64,000 nt of DNA, taken from assembly GCF_001403875.1 (NCBI RefSeq), contig NZ_LN884299.1, positions 1,860,117-1,924,116 of the forward strand, given 5' to 3'. Origin of the DNA: Paenibacillus ihumii (GTDB taxonomy: Bacteria; Bacillota; Bacilli; Paenibacillales; Paenibacillaceae). The position numbers and the translations under genes were made by a program. The notes under the pieces were generated by a model. It searched no databases. It was not told the DNA's origin and saw nothing but the letters and a program-made list of their open reading frames with translations. Positions 8,699 to 18,075 of this stretch are shown in pieces (the first letter of the stretch is position 1; each line of letters starts with the position of its first letter).

Positions 8699-8706
8699 AA
8701 AGTTGA

Positions 8707-8745
8707 AGCCCTCCGATCATATAACTTGATCCGGAAGGCTTTTTG
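8707..8745 (+). terminator. Terminator of splAB
   Basis: The stem AGCCCTCCGATCA/TGATCCGGAAGGCT (minor mismatch) is followed by TTTTTG. Confidence 0.75.
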
Positions 8746-8838
8746 CTTATATGGCAGTCATACCTGGAAAAAATAGCAGGATTCTAGAATAGATTGGATT
8801 ACAATAGATGTTGTGGTATTTAATCCCAATATAAAACA

Positions 8839-9111
8839 ATGAGTCTTTTTCTGACTGGCACAACCGAAGGGAATTTCATTCCCGTCCTGATTGCAGCTCT
8901 GCGCGAGACGGTGTTAAAGGCCATAAAGAATATCCAATCAAATTTCCTTTCAGGAGTAGCTGCATTCTACTATCCTCATGAGCAGCATGGCTTCCGCATC
9001 GCTGATAATATCAAGAAATCGCTAGAGGCGGAGCTGTACTTCTATTCGCAAATATTAAGGTTTACGCCTGCAGACCCGCTGGAGCCGTTCCCGACCCCGA
9101 ACCTAAAGTAG
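8839..9111 (+). CDS. Hypothetical protein
   Basis: A 90-residue open frame of unknown function. There is no clear ribosome binding site. The N-terminus is mildly hydrophobic and the middle amphipathic (VLIAALRETVLKAIKNIQSN). The end is Pro-rich (PADPLEPFPTPNLK). An in-frame stop immediately upstream (8821) fixes the ATG as the first possible start. It may be a small exported or spore-surface-type protein, or not a gene at all. Confidence 0.35.
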   Translation: MSLFLTGTTEGNFIPVLIAALRETVLKAIKNIQSNFLSGVAAFYYPHEQHGFRIADNIKKSLEAELYFYSQILRFTPADPLEPFPTPNLK

Positions 9112-9219
9112 GCTAGGAGATCATGCCTCTCCTTCAAATCTGCCGCTGCGGATCCTGTGATTCTTCTCATAGCATTGCGCCTCTTATTTTGTTATCCCTA
9201 CTACTAGGAGGTGGATGCT

Positions 9220-9396
9220 ATGAAGGTCAGTTATCCCTTACAAGAAGCGGCTGACTTAAAGGAAATCAAGGAGTCCTTGAAGCCTTTCGGCGGGCGCTGC
9301 GCCAAAATCGTCGATGGATCCCTTGAATATCAAATTAAAGAGGAGCAAGAGAGCACAGCTTACGAGGCCTTGAAAGCCAAAGGCTATATCTCTTAA
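9220..9396 (+). CDS. Small conserved-looking hypothetical protein
   Basis: A 58-residue acidic and basic mixed protein (KVSYPLQEAADLKEIKESLK ... AYEALKAKGYIS). A strong TAGGAGG site lies 8 bases before the ATG at 9220; an in-frame ATG at 9211 overlaps that site and is unlikely. There are no membrane segments or cysteine motifs beyond one Cys. The function is not recognised. The good ribosome binding site is the main support. Confidence 0.55.
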   Translation: MKVSYPLQEAADLKEIKESLKPFGGRCAKIVDGSLEYQIKEEQESTAYEALKAKGYIS

Positions 9397-9564
9397 GAGC
9401 AGAGTGAGCTGATAGCTTAGAAGGTCAGCGGCTGACGCTTGGGGCAGCAAAAGCTCAGGTTCAGGACGATAGCACAAGAACAAGAATAGAGAAGGATTGA
9501 AACATAGAAGCTTAGAGGCATAGCAGCATAACAATAGAAGTATAGAAACAGTCGAATGCTTAAG

Positions 9565-9591
9565 AAGCCAGGAATGATTTCCTGGCTTTTT
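9565..9591 (+). terminator. Terminator between the small gene and the AraC-type gene
   Basis: A 10-bp perfect stem AAGCCAGGAA/TTCCTGGCTT with a 4-base loop and a TTTTT tail on the plus strand. The 170 bp before it are a low-complexity stretch of AGAAGC/TAGAGGC-type words with no gene. Confidence 0.8.
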
Positions 9592-9600
9592 GTATTGCCG

Positions 9601-10473
9601 TTATTTTTTAATAACCGGAATCCATATTTCGCTCCTATACGTCTGCGAAGAAGTATCTTTGCCCTCGTTCCAGAGTATTTCCGGGCCAGGCGCAAGCTCA
9701 TAGCTGGAAGAGGGGAACCATTCCGAATAAATGCGTCCCCATACATTTTGGAGCGTGTCCGGGAACGGACCGACCGCCTCGAATACCGCCCATGTCGAGG
9801 CTGCGACAGGAAGCTGCGTGAGATGATCAGGACATGCTTTCGTCGTTGCCGCGCCGATGTAGTGATCCAGACCTCCTCTCTCCTCCATCCTGTCTTCCGA
9901 GAAGTTCGCCGATGCGCTGATCAGTCCGCCTGGCTCAATATTGGACAGAGCCTTCAGCTGCCCGATCAGTTCGGGATCCAGGCTCTCCCACATAGCGGCG
10001 ATCTCCGGATTGACGCCATGGAATACGATCGGTACGCGTTTCATCAGGCCGACGATGTTAAAGGCTTCTTTCTCAACAATTCGATAATTCATTTCGCTTC
10101 CTCCTTGAATAGATAATTGGAAGGTCATGCGCGGATAGGCTTTGAGAGAATAGCTGCCTGATCTGGCCTCGGAAGGCGTAATACCGTGCAGACTTTGAAA
10201 GGCGCGCGAGAATGCATCCGGAGAGCTGTAGCCATATTTTATCGCTGCATCGATCACCTTTACCCCGCCGTCACGAAGCTCGAAAGCGGCCGAAGTAAGC
10301 CGTCTGCGCCGGATATATTCGGATAACGGAATCCCTGCCAGAAAGGAGAACATCCGCTTGAAATGATATTCCGAGCAGGCCGCTCGCCTGGCGACTTCCT
10401 TCAGGTCGATCTCCTCGGCCAACTGTTCTTCGATGTATCTCATCGCGTCGTTCATATTTTTAAGCAAATCCAT
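9601..10473 (-). CDS. AraC-family regulator with GyrI-like effector-binding domain
   Basis: A 290-residue regulator. Residues 1-105 are an AraC/XylS double helix-turn-helix ([25 protein letters not shown] first HTH, and [20 protein letters not shown] followed by TPSEAR). Residues about 130-290 are a GyrI-like or bacterial transcription-factor effector-binding domain ([20 protein letters not shown] ... [20 protein letters not shown] ... EIWIPVIK). This Rob/SoxS-like fold binds small hydrophobic ligands. AAAGGAGG lies 8 bases before the ATG. It is likely autoregulated or controls a drug or metabolite response. The target is unknown. Confidence 0.88.
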   Translation of the reverse strand: MDLLKNMNDAMRYIEEQLAEEIDLKEVARRAACSEYHFKRMFSFLAGIPLSEYIRRRRLTSAAFELRDGGVKVIDAAIKYGYSSPDAFSRAFQSLHGITPSEARSGSYSLKAYPRMTFQLSIQGGSEMNYRIVEKEAFNIVGLMKRVPIVFHGVNPEIAAMWESLDPELIGQLKALSNIEPGGLISASANFSEDRMEERGGLDHYIGAATTKACPDHLTQLPVAASTWAVFEAVGPFPDTLQNVWGRIYSEWFPSSSYELAPGPEILWNEGKDTSSQTYRSEIWIPVIKK

Positions 10474-10554
10474 GTCAATGACCTCCTTTATCCATACTTT
10501 AGCAGAAGCGGGATATGGCTCCCCGACTTCTCCTGCACGTTCTTTGCAGGGGGG

Positions 10555-11457
10555 TTATTTGAGGAACGTATACTCTTCAAGCAGCCTTTGGATGATGGCG
10601 TAACGAGGGTTCCGGCTGGATATCAGGCAGCCGAAGGAGAGGTTGGAGACGATCTGATTGTCGGTTAATTGTACAGGGATGATGCGTCCGCTCTCCACGT
10701 AAGGATCATCGCTCAAGTTGTAGCCGGATACTAAGCCGATGGCCAGTCCCTCGGAGACCGTCTTCTTGATGACCTCGGAATTGGAGCTGTGAAACAGGAT
10801 ATTCAATGGCCCGTAACTGCCGGCAAAGGATTGGCTGAAATTCTCCCAAAACTGGCTAGCGTACATGACGATGGGGTATTCCTTCAAATCCTGAAGTCTT
10901 AGAGCGCTTTGGAACGCAAACGGTGAATCCTTGGGAACGATTACCTTAATGTCGGCATCGTAGTCCAGCTTTCTGAAGAGGATATGTTCGGGCAGCGTGC
11001 TTTCCTGCGAGGTCTGAAGCGTGATATAGCCTATATCCACCGTGTGCTGTTTAATACGAGGAATAATTCTCCTGCTCTCCATTTCGAGGATCGTGACTTT
11101 CATCTGCGGAAAATCCTTCTTGAATCGGGACAGAATCCGCGGCAAAAATGTCATCAGGCTCGGAATCGCGGCGATGTTGAGTTCCCCGGCAAAAGCGGAG
11201 GTGATCGTTTGCGCTTCTTCCTTCATCCGCTGCATCGTATCGACGATAATTAGTGCTTTATTAATAATACTTCGCCCTTCTTCTGTAGGTATTGTTCCTG
11301 ATCTGGATCTGCGGAATAATCGCAGGCCCAGCTCCTGCTCCAACGCTGCAATCGACTGACTGACGGCAGATTGGGACACGTGAAGCTGCTCCGCAGCAAT
11401 GGAGATGGATTGGGCATGGACAATGGCTTTAATGTATTCCATCTGTTCAAGATTCAT
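10555..11457 (-). CDS. LysR-family transcriptional regulator
   Basis: A 300-residue LTTR. The N-terminal winged HTH is MEYIKAIVHAQSISIAAEQL followed by HVSQSAVSQSIAALEQELGL. The C-terminal periplasmic-binding-type effector domain starts at about residue 90 (ELNIAAIPSLMTFLPRILSR). AGAGGAG lies upstream of the ATG. It is divergent from the MFS exporter gene across 125 bp, the usual arrangement when an LTTR controls its neighbour, so regulation of that exporter is inferred. Confidence 0.9.
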   Translation of the reverse strand: MNLEQMEYIKAIVHAQSISIAAEQLHVSQSAVSQSIAALEQELGLRLFRRSRSGTIPTEEGRSIINKALIIVDTMQRMKEEAQTITSAFAGELNIAAIPSLMTFLPRILSRFKKDFPQMKVTILEMESRRIIPRIKQHTVDIGYITLQTSQESTLPEHILFRKLDYDADIKVIVPKDSPFAFQSALRLQDLKEYPIVMYASQFWENFSQSFAGSYGPLNILFHSSNSEVIKKTVSEGLAIGLVSGYNLSDDPYVESGRIIPVQLTDNQIVSNLSFGCLISSRNPRYAIIQRLLEEYTFLK

Positions 11458-11526
11458 GATCCAGACGCTCCTCTTATATTAGTTACTCTTATGTTAACAT
11501 TAGAAACAATAATTTTACATTATCTA

Positions 11527-11559
11527 CGATAATACTTATATTATTGTTTATGATTATCG
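11527..11559. promoter_or_regulatory. Candidate operator between LysR and MFS genes
   Basis: The inverted repeat CGATAAT-N19-ATTATCG lies in the 125-bp AT-rich divergent intergenic region just upstream of the MFS ribosome binding site. It is a plausible LysR or RNA polymerase-overlapping site. The assignment is by position and symmetry only. Confidence 0.35.
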
Positions 11560-11582
11560 GATGATTTTAAGGAGATGTAGAT

Positions 11583-13007
11583 GTGGCACAGGTCAACAAG
11601 CAGAATGACGGATTTGCCTTGATTATTTTGGCTGTATTTATAGGGAATTTTCTGGCCTTTGTGAATTCGGGTACCGTAAATATAGCTCTTCCCTCGATGA
11701 TGAAGAATTTGCATACAAATATTAATTCCGTCCAATGGATCGTTACGGGCTTTATGCTGGCGATCGGTACGATTGCCCCTGTCGTGGGCTTTCTGGGGGC
11801 CAAGTTAGGGTACAAAAAAGTGTATATCACGGCTTTAATCGGTCTAACGGCTTCTTCCGCGCTATGCGGCCTCTCCTGGAATATTGGATCACTTATCTCG
11901 TTCCGCGTGCTGCAGGGAATCTGTGCCGGTATGATCCAAATTTCCACCATGACGATTATTTATCAGTCAGTCTCGAAGGAGAAGCAGTCCATGGCGATCA
12001 GCCTATGGACGGTATCGATGATGGTTGCTCCGGCGGTAGGTCCAACCGTAGGCGGAATGATCACTCATGCCTGGGGCTGGAGGGCTTTGTTTTATGCGAA
12101 TGTGCCGATCGGTGTCATAGCTATCCTGTGCGCCATACTTTGTCTGCCGGCCCGTAAGGACTCCGCTGCCGTTACCTTGGATTTCTGGGGATTGCTTGCC
12201 GTGGCGGCCGGCAACGTCTCCTTGCTAATGTATTTCACCAAAGGGAGTGATTGGGGCTGGTTCTCCGTTCCTGCGCTCGCTTTGCTGCTGACGGGTCTTG
12301 TCGGTATCGCAGCCTTCATTTGGCGGGAGCTGACTGCGAAGGAACCGCTGCTGAATCTTCGCGTATTCCAATATCCGAAATATGCGATGGGCACGATCTT
12401 GAACTGTTTTATTTCGGTAGGGCTGTACTCCAGCGTATTTCTGATTCCTTTATTTTTGGAGGAAGCGCAGGGAGCATCGTCCTTTACAAGCGGACTTATC
12501 ATGCTGCCAGGGGCGCTTATCATGATTCTGGTGACGATGGCAACAGGTAAGCTGTACGGCAAATTCGATCCGGTATGGTTCGTGTTATTCGGCGTTCTGC
12601 TGCTCTGTATCGCTTCCTGGGAATTCAGCCGGCTTACGATGCATTCCTCGATAGGATATGTCATGATCTGGATGATTCTGCGCTATATCGGGGTAGGCCT
12701 CGCGACCTCTCCGGTGACGAACATCTCCATGAGCCATGTTCCGGCAGAGCATGTCGGCTCGGCGACATCGATTTCGAACTGGCTGCGCCAGGCCGTGGCG
12801 GCGCTGGCAATTGCGATTTTCAGCTCCATTCTGGCGGTCAGAACGGGAGCGCATCTTGCGGAGCTAGGCGGAGAGAGGGTGGGTGAGGCCTTGAAGCAGG
12901 CGGCCTTCCTTTACGGCTCGAACGATACGTTTCTTGTATCTACCGCCGTTCTTGTCTTTGCCATTCCGCTGTCGCTGCTATTGGGAAGAAGAACGGTCCA
13001 TGAATAG
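11583..13007 (+). CDS. MFS drug exporter, DHA2 (14-TM, EmrB/QacA) family
   Basis: A 474-residue polytopic membrane protein with about 14 hydrophobic segments. The N-terminal motif is NSGTVNIALPSMMKNLHTNI, followed by FLGAKLGYKKVYITALIG (motif A) and the antiporter signature (AVGPTVGGMITHAWGWR). This is typical of proton-driven multidrug efflux pumps. The start is GTG at 11583 with AAGGAG 8 bases upstream. It is divergent from a LysR regulator and followed by a strong terminator. The substrate is not predictable. Confidence 0.9.
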   Translation: MAQVNKQNDGFALIILAVFIGNFLAFVNSGTVNIALPSMMKNLHTNINSVQWIVTGFMLAIGTIAPVVGFLGAKLGYKKVYITALIGLTASSALCGLSWNIGSLISFRVLQGICAGMIQISTMTIIYQSVSKEKQSMAISLWTVSMMVAPAVGPTVGGMITHAWGWRALFYANVPIGVIAILCAILCLPARKDSAAVTLDFWGLLAVAAGNVSLLMYFTKGSDWGWFSVPALALLLTGLVGIAAFIWRELTAKEPLLNLRVFQYPKYAMGTILNCFISVGLYSSVFLIPLFLEEAQGASSFTSGLIMLPGALIMILVTMATGKLYGKFDPVWFVLFGVLLLCIASWEFSRLTMHSSIGYVMIWMILRYIGVGLATSPVTNISMSHVPAEHVGSATSISNWLRQAVAALAIAIFSSILAVRTGAHLAELGGERVGEALKQAAFLYGSNDTFLVSTAVLVFAIPLSLLLGRRTVHE

Positions 13008-13074
13008 AGATCCTTGCAAGCCTTGGGGGGGCGGTCCGGCCCTCTGTTAATAAGGCCTGCAAGGGTCTTTTTTT
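13008..13074 (+). terminator. Terminator of the MFS gene
   Basis: A long stem AGATCCTTGCAAGCCTT/AAGGCCTGCAAGGGTCT with a 27-base loop, then seven T. It starts one base after the stop codon. Confidence 0.85.
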
Positions 13075-13208
13075 GTATACAGCCGAAAAGGGGACAGGCA
13101 GGAGAGCAATAAAATTCAATTTGAGCAAAGAAACTATGAAAAATATTTCTCTTGCTGCATACAATCTATTGATAGAGATAAAACAATTGGAGAGGAGAAG
13201 GATCAGGG

Positions 13209-14366
13209 ATGAAGCTGTTGTTTTTCATGCTGCCGTATTACGGGCACATCAATCCTACGTTATCCACAGCCGAGGAGCTTGTTCGCCGGGGCGAACAGAT
13301 CGTCTATTACACGACGGAGGAGTTCGCGGGGAAAGTTGCCAGCATCGGGGCCGAGATTCGCCTCGTCGGCCGGGAATTCGGCTTCCTGATGGACGAGCTG
13401 GGGGAGAAGCCGCTGACCGCTTCGCTGCGGGATGGGGAGTTCTATGTGAGCAATCTGAACCGGCATATAGCCCTAGCCTCTGAGCTGCTGGATCTCGTAA
13501 GGTTGGAAAAGGCGGACGGCGTCGTATGCGATCCGATGTGCCTGTGGGGACGTACCGTGGCTGAGAAGCTTGGATTGCCGCGAGCGCTGTTCTGCTCAGG
13601 GATCGCTGTAACGGCGGATTCGGCTGTATTCGAATATTTCTCACGCATGTTCGATGGAAAAATTCCCGAGATCGTCACCAGTATGTTCCTGAAGCGGGAG
13701 CCGCTCATGCTTGCTCCGATCCCGAGGGAGTTCCAGCCGGATGCGGAGGATTTGGAGGAAGCCTTTGAATTTATCGGCCCGACCATCGTGGACAGGGAGT
13801 CTGATACGGGATTCCCGCTCGAGGAGATCGCCGGACATCCCACGCTCTATATTTCTCTTGGCAGTGTTATTAATAATCCCCGCTTCTATGAGCTGTGCAT
13901 TAAGGCATTTGCGGGAAGCCGCTGGAAGGTGGTCATGGTCGCCAAGACGCCGCCTCCGGAGATTCCCGCTAATTTCTCCATCTACCCGTTCGTTCCTCAA
14001 TTAAAGGTGCTGCAGCATGCCGATCTGTTCATCTCTCATGGCGGGATGAATTCGGTGATGGAATCGCTGTGGTACGGAGTCCCGCTTCTTATGGTTCCGC
14101 AAAGCTCCGATCAACCGCTGGTCGCCGCCCGGGCCGAGGAGCTGAACTTAGGCAGAAAAATGGATTTAGAGGCAGTTACGCCAGAATTGCTGCTCCAGAA
14201 AGCAGAGGAAATTCTCGCCGATCCTGTGATTCGAAGCAGCGTGCAGTCCATGCAATCGATCCTGCATCATGGCGGCGGAGGCCGGCGGGGAGCGGAGGTG
14301 CTGCAGCGGTATTTTGCTGCCAAGCCGGTCGGTGAAGCTGCTGCGTCCAGTATGAAGCATAGCTAA
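13209..14366 (+). CDS. GT1-family glycosyltransferase (macrolide/flavonoid UGT type, YjiC-like)
   Basis: A 385-residue GT-B enzyme. The N-terminal acceptor domain begins MKLLFFMLPYYGHINPTLS (catalytic-type His in GHINP). The C-terminal nucleotide-sugar site carries HGGMNSVMESLWYGVP and the D/Q pair SSDQPLVAARAEELNLGRKM, which resembles the MGT family that glucosylates macrolides, flavonoids and other small molecules from UDP-glucose. There is no signal or membrane anchor. GAGAAGG ribosome binding site. It is a single-gene unit with its own terminator. A role in detoxification or natural-product tailoring is inferred. Confidence 0.87.
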   Translation: MKLLFFMLPYYGHINPTLSTAEELVRRGEQIVYYTTEEFAGKVASIGAEIRLVGREFGFLMDELGEKPLTASLRDGEFYVSNLNRHIALASELLDLVRLEKADGVVCDPMCLWGRTVAEKLGLPRALFCSGIAVTADSAVFEYFSRMFDGKIPEIVTSMFLKREPLMLAPIPREFQPDAEDLEEAFEFIGPTIVDRESDTGFPLEEIAGHPTLYISLGSVINNPRFYELCIKAFAGSRWKVVMVAKTPPPEIPANFSIYPFVPQLKVLQHADLFISHGGMNSVMESLWYGVPLLMVPQSSDQPLVAARAEELNLGRKMDLEAVTPELLLQKAEEILADPVIRSSVQSMQSILHHGGGGRRGAEVLQRYFAAKPVGEAAASSMKHS

Positions 14367-14376
14367 TTTTTTTAAT

Positions 14377-14399
14377 AAGCCCGTAAGGGCTTTTTTTTT
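14377..14399 (+). terminator. Terminator of the glycosyltransferase gene
   Basis: The short stem AAGCCC/GGGCTT with a 4-base loop is followed by eight or more T. Confidence 0.85.
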
Positions 14400-14505
14400 A
14401 ACTGAACATTTAATCCCCAGCGTTGTGGATTCGCTACATTAATATAATGATTTGGGAATTGCTGTACGATATTGTAGTAAAGAGGATAGAGGAGGGAGTG
14501 GAAAA

Positions 14506-15498
14506 ATGGGACAGCGTGCCAATCTAATCCTAGTTAACGATGGGAAATATGATCTTTATTACAGCCACTGGTGTGCAAATACATTGCCCGGTGATTTATT
14601 TTGGGGACCAGAGGAGGCGCTTTCTTTTATCAAGCAGCAGCAGCTTACAGATGAATGGCTAGATGACCGATGGGCGGAAGGAGGGGTCATGATGGATCTC
14701 GACCGGAAATTTATGCTCTGGTATGGCGGAGAGGATATTCTGTACGATATTCCCCTCAGGCGACAATTGTTTGCTTTAATGCAGCCTTTATGGAGCGGAT
14801 GGGAGCAGCAGTGGGCCAAGGGTGGAATTATTGATATGGCCAGGTATTTGAATTATCCGCTAGAGCAGGTCAGATCCGTTGAATATACGGCCGATTTACC
14901 ATCGTTCATAGAGCCGGAGCAGAAGGGCGGATTTATTCGGACGATCGCAAGCCTCGTATTTTCGAATGGAGAAATGAGAATATTTCCCATACACGCCACA
15001 TTTGATGAATATTTATTAGCTGGAGAATCATTTCTTCAGGCGATAGACCCTGCTCTGGGACAGGAGAAGCTGGTGGTGGCGGAGTGGACAGAGGACTTCC
15101 CTGATCAGGGGTTTCATTTGGATATGGTGCGCCAGACTTTGGATATTTGGTATGCAGGAGCCGAGTCAGATCTCATCCCACATGTTAAGAAATGTTGGGC
15201 TGGCTGGACGGTAACGGATTTGGGAGACCAATACGAGCAGCAAAGCACCCTGACGGATAATGCGGTTGTGTTTGGACAACCGTCTGAACTCGAACTTACT
15301 GAACGATTGCGTAGGATGCTGGTAAGAGCAAATTCAAGCAGCCCGGTAGATACTGTAAAGAGGTTTGCTGAGATGAACATTCAAATGGGCAAAAAGGTTG
15401 AGGTAAATCCGTTGGCGCTGTTTGACCATCCGCAGGATTTGGACTTAAGTACTCGCGCGGCCAAATTTGAATATGCCTTGTCTCAAGTTCGCGGATGA
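14506..15498 (+). CDS. Conserved-looking protein of unknown function (MGQRANLI family)
   Basis: A 330-residue soluble protein starting MGQRANLILVNDGKYDLYYS, rich in Trp and acidic residues (HWCANTLPGDLFWGPEEA; FMLWYGGEDILYD; VRQTLDIWYAGAES). I believe proteins with this opening occur in other Gram-positives, but I know no function. The first half and second half each contain W-x-G-G/G-W type motifs (LWSGWEQQW, CWAGWTVTDLG), suggesting a repeated or two-lobed fold. GGAGGGAG lies about 7 bases before ATG 14506; an upstream in-frame start at 14452 would extend through the ribosome binding site. No immunity or toxin partner is adjacent. Confidence 0.7.
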   Translation: MGQRANLILVNDGKYDLYYSHWCANTLPGDLFWGPEEALSFIKQQQLTDEWLDDRWAEGGVMMDLDRKFMLWYGGEDILYDIPLRRQLFALMQPLWSGWEQQWAKGGIIDMARYLNYPLEQVRSVEYTADLPSFIEPEQKGGFIRTIASLVFSNGEMRIFPIHATFDEYLLAGESFLQAIDPALGQEKLVVAEWTEDFPDQGFHLDMVRQTLDIWYAGAESDLIPHVKKCWAGWTVTDLGDQYEQQSTLTDNAVVFGQPSELELTERLRRMLVRANSSSPVDTVKRFAEMNIQMGKKVEVNPLALFDHPQDLDLSTRAAKFEYALSQVRG

Positions 15499-15500
15499 TG

Positions 15501-15592
15501 CTGAATAGCGTGTTTAAGGGTAACATAACAGTATGTTTTTAGGGGTGGCAGAATAGCGTGTTTCTATAGATAGCAGAATAACGTGTTTTTGG
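15501..15592. repeat. Short direct repeats GAATAGCGTGTTT
   Basis: Three near-identical copies of GAATAGCGTGTTT (one GAATAACGTGTTT) occur at about 15503, 15551 and 15576, plus a fourth diverged word CAGTATGTTTTT, in the gap before selO. Confidence 0.6.
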
Positions 15593-15712
15593 GGATGAAG
15601 ATGAAGTAAGATATAAATTATAAGTAAGGATTAAAAGTGCATACTAAACGGGTAATTCATCTTTATCCGGTCAATCTGAAGCACGATAACCTATATGAAA
15701 AGTGGAGATATG

Positions 15713-17200
15713 ATGACAGAGAACACAGCAAAAGCAGAAGCAGGATGGAGCTTTGACAACAGCTATGCCCGTCTTCCGGAAATATTCTACACCCTGCAAA
15801 AACCAGTGCCGGTTCGCGAGCCGAAGCTGGTCGTACTCAACGAATCGCTGGCGGAATCCCTCGGGCTGAATGCCCAAGCGCTGCAAGGCAGCGAGGGGGC
15901 TGCCGTATTTGCCGGCAACGAAATTCCCGAAGGAGCCTTGCCGCTTGCTCAGGCTTATGCCGGGCATCAATTCGGGTATTTCACGATGCTGGGCGACGGC
16001 CGTGCTGTATTGATCGGCGAACAAATTACGCCGCAAGGCCAGCGGGTGGATATCCAGCTGAAGGGGTCCGGGAGAACGCCATACTCCCGTGGCGGGGACG
16101 GCCGTGCGGTGCTGGGTCCCATGCTGCGCGAATATATTATTAGCGAGGCTATGCATGCGCTCGGCATTCCGACAACGCGCAGCCTCGCAGTGGTCACGAC
16201 AGGGCAGCCGGTTATGCGCGAGTCGGAACAGATCGGCGCGATATTGACCCGCATCGCGGCTAGTCATCTGCGCGTCGGCACGTTCCAATATGCAGCGCAG
16301 CGCGGGGAGGGCGACGAGCTGCGGTCGCTGGCGGATTACGCGCTGGAGAGGCATTATCCCGATGCGGACGCGGATACGGCTGCTGGCGGGAATCGCTACC
16401 TGGCTCTGCTTCGGCAGGTCATCCGCCGCCAGGCCGAGCTGATCGCGAAGTGGCAGCTGGTCGGCTTCGTTCACGGGGTGATGAATACGGACAACATGAC
16501 GATCAGCGGAGAGACGATTGATTATGGTCCCTGCGCTTTCATGGATGCCTACGATCCGGCGACCGTGTTCAGCTCCATCGATACTCAAGGCCGTTATGCT
16601 TACGGCAATCAGCCCTATATCGGCGCGTGGAACCTCGCTAGATTCGCGGAAGCTCTGCTTCCGCTGCTGCATGAAGACGAGGAGCAGGCCATCAAGCTGG
16701 CGGAAGGGGCAATTGCCGGCTTCACCGAACAATTTCACAGCCATTGGCTGGCAGGGATGAGGGCGAAGCTCGGGCTGTTCAACCCGGAACCGGAGGACGA
16801 AGCTCTAATCAAGGAACTTCTCAAGCTTATGCATAAGCACCGGGCGGACTATACGAATACGTTCCGGGCTTTAACGCACAGGCAGTGGGAGGAGACGGCC
16901 CTGTCCGGGGATGAGGAATTCGAGTCATGGCTACAGCGTTGGCAGGAGAGATTGAGCCGGCAGGAGGAGACGCAGGAGGCTGCGGAGCAGCTTATGCGCA
17001 GCAGCAATCCTGCAGTCATTCCGCGCAACCATCGGGTGGAGGAGGCGCTTGAAGCCGCGGAGAAGGAAGGGGATTACAGCGTGATGCAGCGTCTGCTCAG
17101 CGCGCTCGCAAATCCTTATGCGCACACGGAAGAGCAGGCCGAATACTGCAAGCTTCCGGAGCCTTCGCTGCGCCCATACCGAACCTTTTGCGGCACCTGA
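15713..17200 (+). CDS. selO: Protein adenylyltransferase SelO (YdiU/UPF0061)
   Basis: A pseudokinase-fold enzyme that transfers AMP from ATP to Ser/Thr/Tyr of target proteins, linked to redox stress. At 495 residues it has the usual length. Motifs include [36 protein letters not shown] (nucleotide-binding Lys/Arg), PTTRSLAVV and the metal-binding HGVMNTDNM followed by DYGPCAFMD. The C-terminus ends RTFCGT, so the Sec/Cys redox residue near the end, known in the family, is present as Cys. Start choice: ATG 15713 has GGAG at a 5-base distance; ATGs at 15695 and 15710 are in frame. It is monocistronic. Confidence 0.93.
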   Translation: MTENTAKAEAGWSFDNSYARLPEIFYTLQKPVPVREPKLVVLNESLAESLGLNAQALQGSEGAAVFAGNEIPEGALPLAQAYAGHQFGYFTMLGDGRAVLIGEQITPQGQRVDIQLKGSGRTPYSRGGDGRAVLGPMLREYIISEAMHALGIPTTRSLAVVTTGQPVMRESEQIGAILTRIAASHLRVGTFQYAAQRGEGDELRSLADYALERHYPDADADTAAGGNRYLALLRQVIRRQAELIAKWQLVGFVHGVMNTDNMTISGETIDYGPCAFMDAYDPATVFSSIDTQGRYAYGNQPYIGAWNLARFAEALLPLLHEDEEQAIKLAEGAIAGFTEQFHSHWLAGMRAKLGLFNPEPEDEALIKELLKLMHKHRADYTNTFRALTHRQWEETALSGDEEFESWLQRWQERLSRQEETQEAAEQLMRSSNPAVIPRNHRVEEALEAAEKEGDYSVMQRLLSALANPYAHTEEQAEYCKLPEPSLRPYRTFCGT

Positions 17201-17357
17201 TCGGCCGGCGTGACAAGTTATTCAAAAATGAGAACTTCAGGGATCAATTTAGAAGCGTAATGCGGTTAATGCGGTTGGTAATGTGAAAATGCGGATAGGG
17301 TAACAGGCAAGGAGGCAGAGAAATAGAGGCTGTCCCTTTAGTAAATTTTTACGACCG

Positions 17358-17540
17358 GTTGCCCTTGAAGTGTTCAAATGCGCTCATCGCCTCCGGTTGC
17401 TCTTGGAGTGACCAAATGCGCTCATCGCCTCCGGTTGCTCTTGGAGTGACCAAATGCGCTCATCGCCTCCGGTTGCTCTTGAGTGACCAAATGCGCTCAT
17501 CGCCTCCGGTTGCTCTTGGAGTGACCAAATGTGCTCTGTA
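17358..17540. repeat. 38-bp tandem repeat, about 4.5 copies
   Basis: Unit: CAAATGCGCTCATCGCCTCC plus GGTTGCTCTTGGAGTGAC. Copies start at 17375, 17413, 17451, 17488 (one base shorter) and 17526 (diverging). The central copies are nearly identical, which points to recent expansion. There are no spacers. Confidence 0.9.
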
Positions 17541-17580
17541 CCTCCCCTTTACGCCGAGCATGAATTGTGGTTTCTCGTTC

Positions 17581-17764
17581 TAAATGGATTTATAGTAGTT
17601 AGTTTCTGCGACAAAGAAGGGAAAGCAGATTTAAATGGATTTCATGGCGTTAGAAGAAGGAAATTATCCTTTCTTGGCGGGAGTGTTGGTTTTAGGTACA
17701 TGAAATCCAACTACTCCCATGAAACATTCGTTTAGGGCTTAATTAGAACCATGAAATCCATTTA
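17581..17764. mobile_element. MITE-like element, copy 1 (184 bp)
   Basis: Perfect 11-bp terminal inverted repeats TAAATGGATTT/AAATCCATTTA, both ends starting with TA as expected for a TA target duplication. There is no coding capacity. An ungapped diverged copy of the same length lies at 55121-55304. Internal subrepeats (TTAAATGGATTTCAT and ATGAAATCC) add further symmetry. Confidence 0.7.
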
Positions 17765-17957
17765 GTGTTTGCCATCGTGCAATATGACGAGGGTCCTCTT
17801 TAGCATTCGCTAAAGGGGACCTTTTTGTTAGTGAATAACATAGACTAGGAGTTCGATAGCTTATGTTTGAGTTCAAAATGGTACAGTCTACGCATGCGCA
17901 AAAAAGGCAACCTTTCACCTCGTAGAAACTAAATCCGTAAACTTGCGCCTCAAACTT

Positions 17958-18075
17958 CTACTTCGCAGGAACATATTTCATAGATTTCTACTTCACAGGA
18001 ACATATTTCATAGACTTCCACTCCCAGAAACGTATTCCATACACTTTCATTTCGTAGAAACTGCTTATTCCACAT
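17958..18075. repeat. 30-bp degenerate tandem repeat
   Basis: Units at 17958, 17988, 18018 and a partial one at 18048 follow CTACTTCGCAGGAACATATT plus TCATAGATTT. The first two are almost identical, the rest decayed. Confidence 0.8.

Noticed and set aside
15671..16744. Minus-strand frame of 357 codons opposite selO
   Set aside because: selO is unambiguous on the plus strand; the antisense frame has no start signal and no family features.
17358..17540. CRISPR array
   Set aside because: The units are contiguous with no unique spacers, and no cas genes are present.
17359..17583. Small plus-strand frame reading SSPPVALGVTKCA repeats
   Set aside because: It consists only of the translated 38-bp tandem repeat, changes phase with it and lacks a ribosome binding site.
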